Below are positions 1-5,579 of a stretch of DNA of 64,000 bases, piece by piece. The notes beneath the pieces were generated by a model. It was not told the DNA's origin. It saw only the letters and a list, made by a program, of their open reading frames with translations, and ran no database searches. The stretch's first letter is position 1. The number at the start of each line of letters is the position of its first letter. The DNA is from Pygmaiobacter massiliensis (GTDB taxonomy: Bacteria; Bacillota; Clostridia; Oscillospirales; Ruminococcaceae): the NCBI RefSeq assembly GCF_900199435.1, contig NZ_OAML01000003.1, positions 1,691,166-1,755,165 of the forward strand, written 5' to 3'. The translations under genes were made by a program, and so were the position numbers.

Positions 1-329
1 GTTTACAGTAAAGAAAAAAATCTATAGCTAAGAATATAGAGCTATGCTATATGTCTTAGTATATCTAACTCTTGTACACATTGTATACTTTAGAGCGACG
101 GCCGCGCACGGATCAGTTGCGGTTATTTGGCGATATGCACAAAGATACCAAAAGAAAAAACAACAATCTCCGGGGGCGCGGGGCACTCCCCGCAACCAAA
201 GCGACGATAGCCGCCTGGTAGGGTTTCCACCGACAGGTGGAAAGACGTGCAGCAGTAACCTGTTGAAGAATTAAAAGTGTTTGAAAGAGTGCAAGATGTG
301 CTATAATTACCATACTTGGAGGTGGAGAA
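1..329. other. Non-coding left edge with two GC hairpins
   Basis: I see no convincing gene here. Two perfect hairpins stand out: GCGGGG/CCCCGC with a CACT loop (178-193) and TTTCCACC/GGTGGAAA with a GACA loop (224-243). Neither has a good T tract. A TATAAT at 302-307 lies just upstream of the fic ribosome binding site and is a plausible -10 box for that gene. The region may continue an accessory element to the left of the window. Confidence 0.4.
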
Positions 330-1127
330 ATGCCGACGTACAATGAAGTAGTATCCTTTTGGCAAAATAAGCGAGCTTCGGGAGAGGCTACAATTGAGCA
401 ACACCTCGATAGCTTTCGAGTTTTATTTGCTTACCATTCCGGCAAAATCGAAAATGATGAAGTGAACTATCACGATACCAGAGAGATTTTTGAGAATGGG
501 AAAGTGCAGAATTATACTGGCTCGCCCAGAGCGCTGTTTGAGCAGCAGAATCAAAAACTTTGCTATGACTTTTTGAAAGACAAGATAGAAAACAGAGAGC
601 CGTTGACGCTCCAGCTTATCAAAGAAATTCATTTAACGCTGACAGCCGGAACCTTTGATGAACGACGCTTCATTGAAAACGGTGAACGCCCAGGAGAGTT
701 TAAGAAACATGACTATGTTACCGGGGTGCTGGAAGTGGGAGCTGCCGCAGAGGACGTGGAAATGGAGCTGCAAGACCTGCTGGAAGAAGTGAACAACTAC
801 CAGGGCAACAACCGGCTGACCGCCGCAGCGTATTTCCATGCGCGATTTGAAAACATTCACCCTTTTGCAGACGGCAACGGTCGAGTAGGCCGGACGCTTA
901 TGAATTACTATTTGCTGATTCATAATTTCCCACCGCTCATTGTGTATGAAGAGGACAAGAAAATATACTTTGAATGTTTGCAACGGTTTGATGAAGAAGA
1001 AGAGTTGCAGCCGTTGACACGTTTTCTCGCTTACGAAGCAGAAAAGACATGGACGAAAGCCTGGGAGCTGGAGCAGAAGCGGCAGGTGCAGCATCGGTCA
1101 CTAGAAGAACATATGATTGATCGATAG
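330..1127 (+). CDS. Fic domain protein with N-terminal inhibitory motif
   Basis: This is a Fic-family protein of 265 residues. Such enzymes usually transfer AMP from ATP onto hydroxyl side chains of target proteins. The Fic core HPFADGNGR is intact at about residues 177-185, with the catalytic His177 and the phosphate-anchoring loop. An N-terminal SGKIEN (37-42) fits the (S/T)xxxE(G/N) inhibitory helix of class II Fic proteins, so the enzyme is probably autoinhibited and needs no separate antitoxin. The start follows GGAGGTGG with good spacing, and TATAAT lies just upstream. It stands alone between its own promoter and terminator. The target is unknown. Confidence 0.92.
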   Translation: MPTYNEVVSFWQNKRASGEATIEQHLDSFRVLFAYHSGKIENDEVNYHDTREIFENGKVQNYTGSPRALFEQQNQKLCYDFLKDKIENREPLTLQLIKEIHLTLTAGTFDERRFIENGERPGEFKKHDYVTGVLEVGAAAEDVEMELQDLLEEVNNYQGNNRLTAAAYFHARFENIHPFADGNGRVGRTLMNYYLLIHNFPPLIVYEEDKKIYFECLQRFDEEEELQPLTRFLAYEAEKTWTKAWELEQKRQVQHRSLEEHMIDR

Positions 1128-1135
1128 ATAAAATT

Positions 1136-1176
1136 AAAAGAGTGGGTGCAGCCGTTGGCTAGCCCCACTCTTTTTG
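1136..1176 (+). terminator. Rho-independent terminator after fic gene
   Basis: An 11-bp perfect stem (AAAAGAGTGGG with CCCACTCTTTT) closes a loop that itself contains a GCAGCC/GGCT pairing. A T tract follows. Confidence 0.88.
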
Positions 1177-1233
1177 TTTGCTATAAGTAGAAGGAAAAAA
1201 TTACTTATGCTATAATAAATTAAGGAGTAGTTT

Positions 1234-1698
1234 ATGAAAAGATTTATGATAAAGTTAGGAAACAAGCTTTTACAACTATGTTCAGACGATGCGAAATGTA
1301 AGAAGAAGCAACAAGCTTACAATAGTTTGATGCTAGAGTATAGTAAAAAAGAAACAGAAGAGCTGGATTTTTTATATGTGAGTACAAAAGCAAATTATGA
1401 GGCGAAGAAAAACTTTCTCTCCTATTTTTCTGTTTCGGTTTTAATAACTGGTTTTATTGGAATCTGGGGATTTTTGTTTGAAGTGATAGGAAAAATGATA
1501 CAATTTTATCAGACCTTTTCTGCAAGTGAGAGAGTACTGATGCAATGCTGTCTATATCTCGTGATTTTCTTAACGCTATTAGTGGCGGTTGTCATCACAG
1601 TAATCATTGGCATAAATGTAAAGGAGCTAAAAAAGTTGCAGGAGAGATTATTAATGATTGAGATTGCGAGAAAAAGGAAAGACTGTTCATGTTCATAA
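1234..1698 (+). CDS. Small membrane protein, unknown
   Basis: A 154-residue protein I do not recognise. The first 60 residues are charged and helical, with many Lys and Glu. Two strong hydrophobic segments follow at about residues 63-90 and 102-128, and then a short charged tail. The start has AAGGAG in front of it, and TATAAT at 1211-1216 is a likely -10 box. It overlaps the next gene by 10 bases, which suggests co-translation. The layout of a coiled-coil head with two membrane helices resembles small accessory-island effectors, but I assign no function. Confidence 0.7.
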   Translation: MKRFMIKLGNKLLQLCSDDAKCKKKQQAYNSLMLEYSKKETEELDFLYVSTKANYEAKKNFLSYFSVSVLITGFIGIWGFLFEVIGKMIQFYQTFSASERVLMQCCLYLVIFLTLLVAVVITVIIGINVKELKKLQERLLMIEIARKRKDCSCS

Positions 1699-2081
1699 GA
1701 ATAGGAAAACAAATTTGGAAAGAAGTTATCTATGCACTTGCGCTTTTGATATATTTGTTCAATTTGCAACAATTAAATAAGAAGCTTGTCGCTCAAAACT
1801 TATCCAGTGTTGAAATAGTAATGTATAATAATTTCGAGCCCCTTAAATATTTCGGGGGAGCGTTCGTTTTCTTTGCAATGGGAATTTTTATGGCTTATCT
1901 AGTTATAAAGCGGATGAAAGAAGACATACACAACCCTTATGAAATGCTTATAGGGGCTGCGGAGTTGTTAATACTACTTATACTCTTGATTATGATAATT
2001 ATATTTATAGATAATCCAATTTTAAGAGCGGTGCTTACTGTGGCGTTAGCCGTCAGTGCTTTAATGTTTTCCAACGACTAG
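1689..2081 (+). CDS. Small membrane protein, unknown
   Basis: A 130-residue protein with about four hydrophobic segments spread over its whole length and little soluble sequence. Its ATG lies inside the last codons of the preceding membrane protein, so the two are probably coupled and may form a complex. I do not recognise a family. A GGGAC-N5-GTCCC palindrome follows at 2139. Confidence 0.65.
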   Translation: MFIRIGKQIWKEVIYALALLIYLFNLQQLNKKLVAQNLSSVEIVMYNNFEPLKYFGGAFVFFAMGIFMAYLVIKRMKEDIHNPYEMLIGAAELLILLILLIMIIIFIDNPILRAVLTVALAVSALMFSND

Positions 2082-2138
2082 TTTCAGGGAGTATGCGATT
2101 TTCAGTGGAGCATCGGGCAGAAAGATAATACAGAGGAT

Positions 2139-2153
2139 GGGACAATTTGTCCC
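2139..2153. repeat. GGGAC/GTCCC palindrome, copy 1
   Basis: GGGACAATTTGTCCC is a 7-bp perfect inverted repeat around one central base. It lies 58 bases after a stop codon and is followed by GGCCTGG and an AT-rich stretch. It belongs to a five-member family confined to 2.1-5.2 kb. Confidence 0.75.
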
Positions 2154-2204
2154 GGCCTGGTTTATAAAATAATCATAGTAAAAACATGAAGGAGGAAAGA
2201 CAGA

Positions 2205-2408
2205 ATGAACAGAATGAATACCAATATAAGAATCGATACGGTGAATATGCTGATGCAGGGCAAAATCGAAACAAGAGAAATTGTGAAGATTCTGGCAAAA
2301 AAGTATAATACCACAAAACAGCGGATATGTGGCAACCTCTCGTATCTCAAACGCTGCGGAGCAATCCACATTTTCAGCGATAGACCACACAGCGTGGCAT
2401 ATCTTTAA
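2205..2408 (+). CDS. Small winged-helix-like protein
   Basis: A 67-residue protein. Residues 20-55 (ETREIVKILAKKYNTTKQRI and the following helix) look like a helix-turn-helix with a recognition helix rich in Lys, Asn and Arg, followed by a short beta-like tail. It could be a DNA-binding regulator of the island. GGAGG is well placed before the first ATG; a second ATG three codons later is also possible. A strong terminator follows directly. I cannot name the family. Confidence 0.6.
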   Translation: MNRMNTNIRIDTVNMLMQGKIETREIVKILAKKYNTTKQRICGNLSYLKRCGAIHIFSDRPHSVAYL

Positions 2409-2421
2409 ACTTTAAACAAGA

Positions 2422-2457
2422 AAAAGGCTGGGACCAATGGTCCCGGCCTTTTATTTT
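2422..2457 (+). terminator. Terminator containing palindrome copy 2
   Basis: The GGGACCAATGGTCCC palindrome at 2430-2444 is extended by AAAAGGC/GCCTTTT arms and one T-G pair. This gives a 14-bp stem with an AAT loop followed by ATTTTT. It is the only family member that is a full canonical terminator. Confidence 0.85.
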
Positions 2458-2477
2458 TAAGAAAGAAGGAAAATGAA

Positions 2478-2759
2478 ATGAATAAAAAAGAGTGGATTAA
2501 ATATTGGAGTAAGATTTGGCTGATATTCAATATTGGGGCGTTTTTTGTTCTCTTAGCTACTGGAGAGTTTACCGTCAGAGAAATTGTTGCAGCAATACCA
2601 GTCATAATACTAGTTTGTACACTCTCCTTTATAATACTAGGTATAATAGAATGGCTCTTATGGAAGATATACAAGCGAGAACACTTAAAAGAACAATCAA
2701 ATATTTTATGCGCAATACTTATTGTATGTTTGGTTTTATTGCTCATAAGCTTGTTATAA
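2478..2759 (+). CDS. Small membrane protein, unknown
   Basis: A 93-residue protein with about three hydrophobic segments (residues 12-30, 36-60 and 74-93) and a short Lys/Glu-rich stretch between the last two. Its ATG follows GAAGGAAAATGAA. It converges on the next gene, and their 3' ends overlap by 6 bases. No family is recognisable. Confidence 0.55.
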   Translation: MNKKEWIKYWSKIWLIFNIGAFFVLLATGEFTVREIVAAIPVIILVCTLSFIILGIIEWLLWKIYKREHLKEQSNILCAILIVCLVLLLISLL

Positions 2760-3446
2760 GAGCCATTGTTTTAAAAATATTTTTAAGAGCATGTATACGA
2801 GCAAGCAGAATGTGGGAACACCGAACAATCGCGAAAACAATAAATATAAGTATTCCTCGCTTATTATAGTGGGTGTCAATAGGTAAATAATAGCTAAAAT
2901 CTGAAGACAAATAAACCAAATAAGGCAGATGAACAGTCCCCAGGAGAAAAGAATATTAAATATAGGAATAGAAAATTCAAGAATATGAACGAAAAAAAGT
3001 AATATAAAAGGTATTGCAAGAAGTGGCCATTTCACAAAAGTGCGAGAGAAAATAGAGTGACCATCACATTCTAGACTCGAAAGTAAAGCAAAAACAATTG
3101 CTAGTCCACAAGAGGTTAATTGAACGTAAAAAAGAAAAAGAGTTAACGAACTGGAATGAAAACCCCATAGAAAAATCAAAGTTGCAATACCAAATGCAAG
3201 TAAAAACCAGACAAGAAAGAAGTTTTGAACATCTAATTTTGAGGTGTCTGTTGGAGTGTTGGTGTAATTGTTATAGATCCTATTATCGTTATAAATCACT
3301 GCATGGTTATCATGTGAAACAGATGTGTGATTGTTTTTGCCAGAAACGTTGACCGAAGTAGTTGGAGTGTTTTTTTTCTTGTTGCTGACCAGCTTGGTAA
3401 GCAATTGGAAGAATGAGTTTATCGCTTCAATAATAGAAACCATCAT
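2754..3446 (-). CDS. Membrane protein, unknown
   Basis: A 230-residue protein. The first 75 residues are polar and rich in Asn, Thr and His, and about five hydrophobic segments follow. A strong AGGAGG precedes the tandem ATGATG start. It lies 45 bases downstream of the J-domain gene in the same direction, so the two are likely one transcript. I do not recognise the family. Confidence 0.65.
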   Translation of the reverse strand: MMVSIIEAINSFFQLLTKLVSNKKKNTPTTSVNVSGKNNHTSVSHDNHAVIYNDNRIYNNYTNTPTDTSKLDVQNFFLVWFLLAFGIATLIFLWGFHSSSLTLFLFYVQLTSCGLAIVFALLSSLECDGHSIFSRTFVKWPLLAIPFILLFFVHILEFSIPIFNILFSWGLFICLIWFICLQILAIIYLLTPTIISEEYLYLLFSRLFGVPTFCLLVYMLLKIFLKQWLL

Positions 3447-3491
3447 TTTATATTCCTCCTAAGGACAGGGGGCATTGTACCAGTTTTTTGA

Positions 3492-4100
3492 TTAACGAAC
3501 AAGCTCCAAAAGAAAGGTGTTGACTACTTGCAACACGAATGCTACTGCTTGCAACGCGTAAACAAAAACACCGGCAACAACAAAGCAGAATCCGACTGAA
3601 AGCCAATCCGAGGCAGTGCGCGGCGTTTGAAAAATGGTTAGCAGAAGATTGAAACAACCAAGTACAAAATAGAGGCCGCCTATTATTTTTGAAAAGTAAT
3701 CAAAGAAGGAGACGATTAAAATTGCCAGCCGTAGGAACCCGCTGATTAGGTACACCGGAATTTTAACGATGAATCGGAAAACCTTATTTTTGATGATATG
3801 CTGATTTTTGATAATCTCGTTGATTTCTTCCTCGGCACAATGATGAAAATGATATGTAGGCTCGTCAGCTGGTGGCGGCGGTGGAGTGCTAGAGGCCGAT
3901 GCGGTAGAGTTTGCGGTCTGCCTAGCTTGTGCAGGAGCGGACAACGTTTCATATGCTTCTTGCACTAATCGGAAGAAAGCTGCTGCATTGGGTGCAGTGT
4001 TCACATCTGGGTGATAGATTTTTGCAAGAGTTCGATATGCAGCTTTAATTTCCTGTTGACTGGCGTTTTCCCTAACGCCCAGAATCTCATAGGGAGTCAT
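3492..4100 (-). CDS. J-domain membrane protein (DnaJ-like)
   Basis: The first 60 or so residues form a clear J domain: [23 protein letters not shown] with the HPD motif that stimulates Hsp70 ATPase, and an AYETL helix. A proline-rich linker follows, then about three membrane segments toward the C terminus. The glycine/zinc-finger and substrate domains of DnaJ are missing, so this is a membrane-anchored Hsp70 recruiter rather than general DnaJ. I chose the ATG at 4100 because AAAGGAG sits just before it; an upstream in-frame ATG at 4118 lacks such a site. Its client is probably encoded in the same island, perhaps the downstream membrane protein, but that is inference. Confidence 0.85.
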   Translation of the reverse strand: MTPYEILGVRENASQQEIKAAYRTLAKIYHPDVNTAPNAAAFFRLVQEAYETLSAPAQARQTANSTASASSTPPPPPADEPTYHFHHCAEEEINEIIKNQHIIKNKVFRFIVKIPVYLISGFLRLAILIVSFFDYFSKIIGGLYFVLGCFNLLLTIFQTPRTASDWLSVGFCFVVAGVFVYALQAVAFVLQVVNTFLLELVR

Positions 4101-4139
4101 AAGCATCTCCTTTAGCAAACAAAACTTTCAAAGTTAAAC

Positions 4140-4158
4140 CTGGGACCAATGGTCCCAG
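4140..4158. repeat. GGGAC/GTCCC palindrome, copy 3
   Basis: CTGGGACCAATGGTCCCAG is an 8-bp stem with an AAT loop, identical in its core to copy 2. It lies between two divergent genes, where no transcript needs to be terminated, so it may act as an operator or be a mobile hairpin. Confidence 0.75.
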
Positions 4159-4201
4159 CCTTTTGTTGCTTCAAAAACAATTCATTGATTTTACAAATCC
4201 A

Positions 4202-4230
4202 TTGACTTATTGAGCGAAAAGATGTATAAT
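4202..4230 (+). promoter_or_regulatory. Sigma-A-type promoter of the XRE gene
   Basis: TTGACT (4202-4207) and TATAAT (4225-4230) are separated by exactly 17 bases. The likely transcript start near 4237 leaves only a short leader before the XRE coding region. Confidence 0.88.
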
Positions 4231-4253
4231 ATAAGAGTAGAAACACCAAGGGG

Positions 4254-4487
4254 GTGGAAATTATTAACGAAGAAGGAAAGAACCTTGCCCGACTTCGGAC
4301 ACAAGCACAGCTCACACAAAAGCAACTTGCTACGTTGTGTGGAATTGGCACACAGTACATTTCAGACCTTGAACGCGGTGTGCGTAAGGTGAGCAGCATT
4401 TCAATTCGCGCGGCTGTCCCTCTGGCTGACGCGCTGCATTGTGAAGTGCGAGAGCTTCTTGTGAAAGAAGAGGACACAGAAAAGTAG
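4254..4487 (+). CDS. XRE/Cro-CI family small regulator
   Basis: A 77-residue protein that is almost entirely one HTH_3 domain: LARLRTQAQLTQKQLATLCG, then GTQYISDLERGVR as the recognition region. It is a typical single-domain repressor or antitoxin-like regulator. The reading frame is secure but the start is not. GTG at 4254 is the only standard start, yet the AAGGGGG before it is too close; an ATT at 4260 would be better spaced. A near-consensus promoter lies just upstream. No toxin gene is adjacent downstream, so regulation of the divergent J-domain unit or of itself is the simplest guess. Confidence 0.85.
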   Translation: MEIINEEGKNLARLRTQAQLTQKQLATLCGIGTQYISDLERGVRKVSSISIRAAVPLADALHCEVRELLVKEEDTEK

Positions 4488-4490
4488 GCC

Positions 4491-4505
4491 GGGACAAATT
4501 GTCCC
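4491..4505. repeat. GGGAC/GTCCC palindrome, copy 4
   Basis: GGGACAAATTGTCCC is the exact reverse complement of copy 1. It starts 4 bases after the XRE stop codon and is flanked by GCC and AGGC, which can extend the stem with one bulge. No T tract follows. Confidence 0.75.
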
Positions 4506-4541
4506 AGGCAAAGGGTTACCAGGTTGTCCAAAAGAAACACA

Positions 4542-4570
4542 TTGACTTTTGGTAAATTTTGGAGTAATCT
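4542..4570 (+). promoter_or_regulatory. Promoter of an orphan RNA
   Basis: TTGACT (4542-4547) and TAATCT (4565-4570) are spaced by 17 bases. No coding sequence follows; the next strong signal in this direction is the terminator at 4730-4780. Confidence 0.72.
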
Positions 4571-4576
4571 CTTTGT

Positions 4577-4780
4577 GTACCCCTATACAAAAAAATAAAA
4601 CCCTCATAGGTGTTCACCTGGTTGGAGCCAAGTGAACACCATGCGCCAAACAGATGTATCGAGCATCTGGCTGACTTATGAGAGCTTATCTGCGCTTGAT
4701 TATATCAAGTGCTTGGATAAATTGTCAAGAAAGTGCCAGATGTTCGCCGCGCAAAGTGGACATCTGGTACTTTCTTTTTT
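4577..4780 (+). ncRNA. Candidate structured small RNA, about 200 nt
   Basis: The unit has a promoter (4542-4570), no open reading frame with a ribosome site, three internal hairpins and a strong terminator. The hairpins are a 9-bp stem GGTGTTCAC/GTGAACACC (4609-4640), CAGATG/CATCTG (4651-4669), and GCGCTTGAT/ATCAAGTGC with a TAT loop (4692-4712). The terminator stem AAAGTGCCAGATGT/ACATCTGGTACTTT (4730-4773) ends in CTTTTTT. The CAGATG and CATCTG words occur in both hairpin 2 and the terminator, so the two can swap partners. It matches no RNA family I can name. It could be a trans-acting RNA, an antisense control RNA of a mobile element, or an attenuator. Confidence 0.6.
4730..4780 (+). terminator. 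Strong terminator of the orphan RNA
   Basis: A 14-bp stem with one G-T pair, a 16-base loop and a CTTTTTT tail. No gene lies within 240 bases upstream on this strand. Confidence 0.88.
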
Positions 4781-5150
4781 GCTATAAAGCCGAGAGGCTT
4801 TATATATAAAGCTGCACCTTGAAAACAGAACAGGGTATTCACAACAATACTCTGTTCTACATAGCTGACTTAGAGGCATTCGATGCCTGTGGTAGGAGCA
4901 ACTGAAACAGTGCGCCATGATTTCACGATCGTGAAGGAGCGATAGAACTTGTTTCAACGCGCAAGTGGTTCTTGCGTTTGCGAAGACACTGACAGGTACG
5001 CGATACATTGGAAGGGGTGAGCCACAAGGCAGCCACATTGCAATGTCCGCAAGCTGTAAACCAACAGCTCCTCGGTCAACTCATATGAAACATATGCTTT
5101 CGTTATATACAGGGTGGGATAATTTGTCCCGACCTTATTGTTGCGTGAAA
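4781..5150. other. Hairpin-rich non-coding segment
   Basis: No gene is supported. Perfect inverted repeats follow one another: TATAAAGCC/GGCTTTATA with a GAGA loop (4783-4804); a 13-bp arm pair opening AGAACAGGGTATT (4827-4858); AGGCAT/ATGCCT (4874-4888); the 14-base palindrome TTCACGATCGTGAA (4922-4935); CGCAAG/CTTGCG (4960-4976); and palindrome copy 5 (5116-5130). The density is far above that of the core intergenic regions of the window. Possible roles include a transfer or replication origin or structured RNA. Confidence 0.5.
5116..5130. repeat. GGGAC/GTCCC palindrome, copy 5 (variant)
   Basis: GGGATAATTTGTCCC keeps the symmetry with one T-G pair and is followed by GACCTTATTG, like the tails of the other copies. 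It is the last copy before the tRNA gene. Confidence 0.65.
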
Positions 5151-5194
5151 GCATAGCAGACGGCCTTTGCTGTAACAAAGACAATCTGCTATGC
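5151..5194. terminator. Bidirectional hairpin terminator 3' of tRNA-Val
   Basis: GCATAGCAGA (5151-5160) pairs with TCTGCTATGC (5185-5194) and encloses an inner CTTTG/CAAAG stem. TTTT follows on the plus side, and GAAA precedes on the minus side as TTTC. It is placed to end the tRNA-Val transcript on the minus strand. Confidence 0.7.
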
Positions 5195-5202
5195 TTTTAA
5201 AT

Positions 5203-5279
5203 TGGTGGAGACGGAGGGGCTCGAACCCGCGACCTCTCGGATGTGAACCGAACGCTCTAACCAGCTGAGCTACGCCTCC
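5203..5279 (-). tRNA. tRNA-Val (anticodon CAC)
   Basis: A complete 77-base cloverleaf read on the minus strand. The acceptor stem GGAGGCG/CGTCTCC pairs fully and is followed by A and an encoded CCA. The D arm GCTC/GAGC is intact. The anticodon stem TTCGG/CCGAG holds the loop TTCACAT, giving anticodon CAC for GUG codons. The T loop is TTCGAGC; its stem GCGGG/CCCTC has one C-U mismatch, the only irregularity. The 3' end points at the accessory island, the usual geometry when an integrative element uses a tRNA gene as its attachment site. Confidence 0.96.
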
Positions 5280-5361
5280 AATTTTTTGTTGCTTAGTTAT
5301 TTTAGCACACTCTGCTGTAAAAATCCAGTCTTTTTTGATAAAAAATATCCTGTGTACACGG
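5280..5361. other. Non-coding spacer upstream of tRNA-Val
   Basis: AT-rich sequence upstream of the minus-strand tRNA, so it should hold the tRNA promoter. I could not pin down convincing boxes for it. Confidence 0.3.
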
Positions 5362-5390
5362 TTGCAAAACAGGCGTTAAAATGATATTAT
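5362..5390 (+). promoter_or_regulatory. Promoter of the DUF1846 gene
   Basis: TTGCAA (5362-5367) and TATTAT (5385-5390) with a 17-base spacer. It implies a leader of about 180 bases before the start codon. Confidence 0.65.
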
Positions 5391-5396
5391 TTTAAA

Positions 5397-5579
5397 GTTA
5401 ATGAAAAAGGCAAAAGGCGCAGACGGCAGCTTTCCGGACAAGCCCTTATGGGGGAGAATGGTTAGGGTACCGCGGCGCCTTTTCGATTGAAAATGGTGTT
5501 TTGGCGTTGGCGGTTGTAGCTTGTGCGTATCTTTTTTGCCGTTTTGGCTACAATTTCAACAGGAAAGGGGCTATCAGTG
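5397..5579 (+). promoter_or_regulatory. Structured leader with T-box-like motif
   Basis: AAAAGGCGC (5412-5420) pairs perfectly with GCGCCTTTT (5475-5483). The right arm is directly preceded by AGGGTACCGCGG (5464-5475), which resembles the T-box consensus AGGGTGGNACCGCG with three bases missing. A second stem, TTGTAGC/GCTACAA (5514-5553), follows. The full T-box stem I and specifier loop are not visible in so short a leader, so this may be a relic or another attenuator class. Confidence 0.4.

Noticed and set aside
178-243. CRISPR-like repeats at the left edge
   Set aside because: Two unrelated single hairpins, no repeated unit with spacers. No CRISPR array was seen anywhere in the window.
322-329. 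Partial copy of the tRNA-Val 3' end as an attachment repeat
   Set aside because: Only GGTGGAGA matches, and this is the ribosome site of the fic gene.
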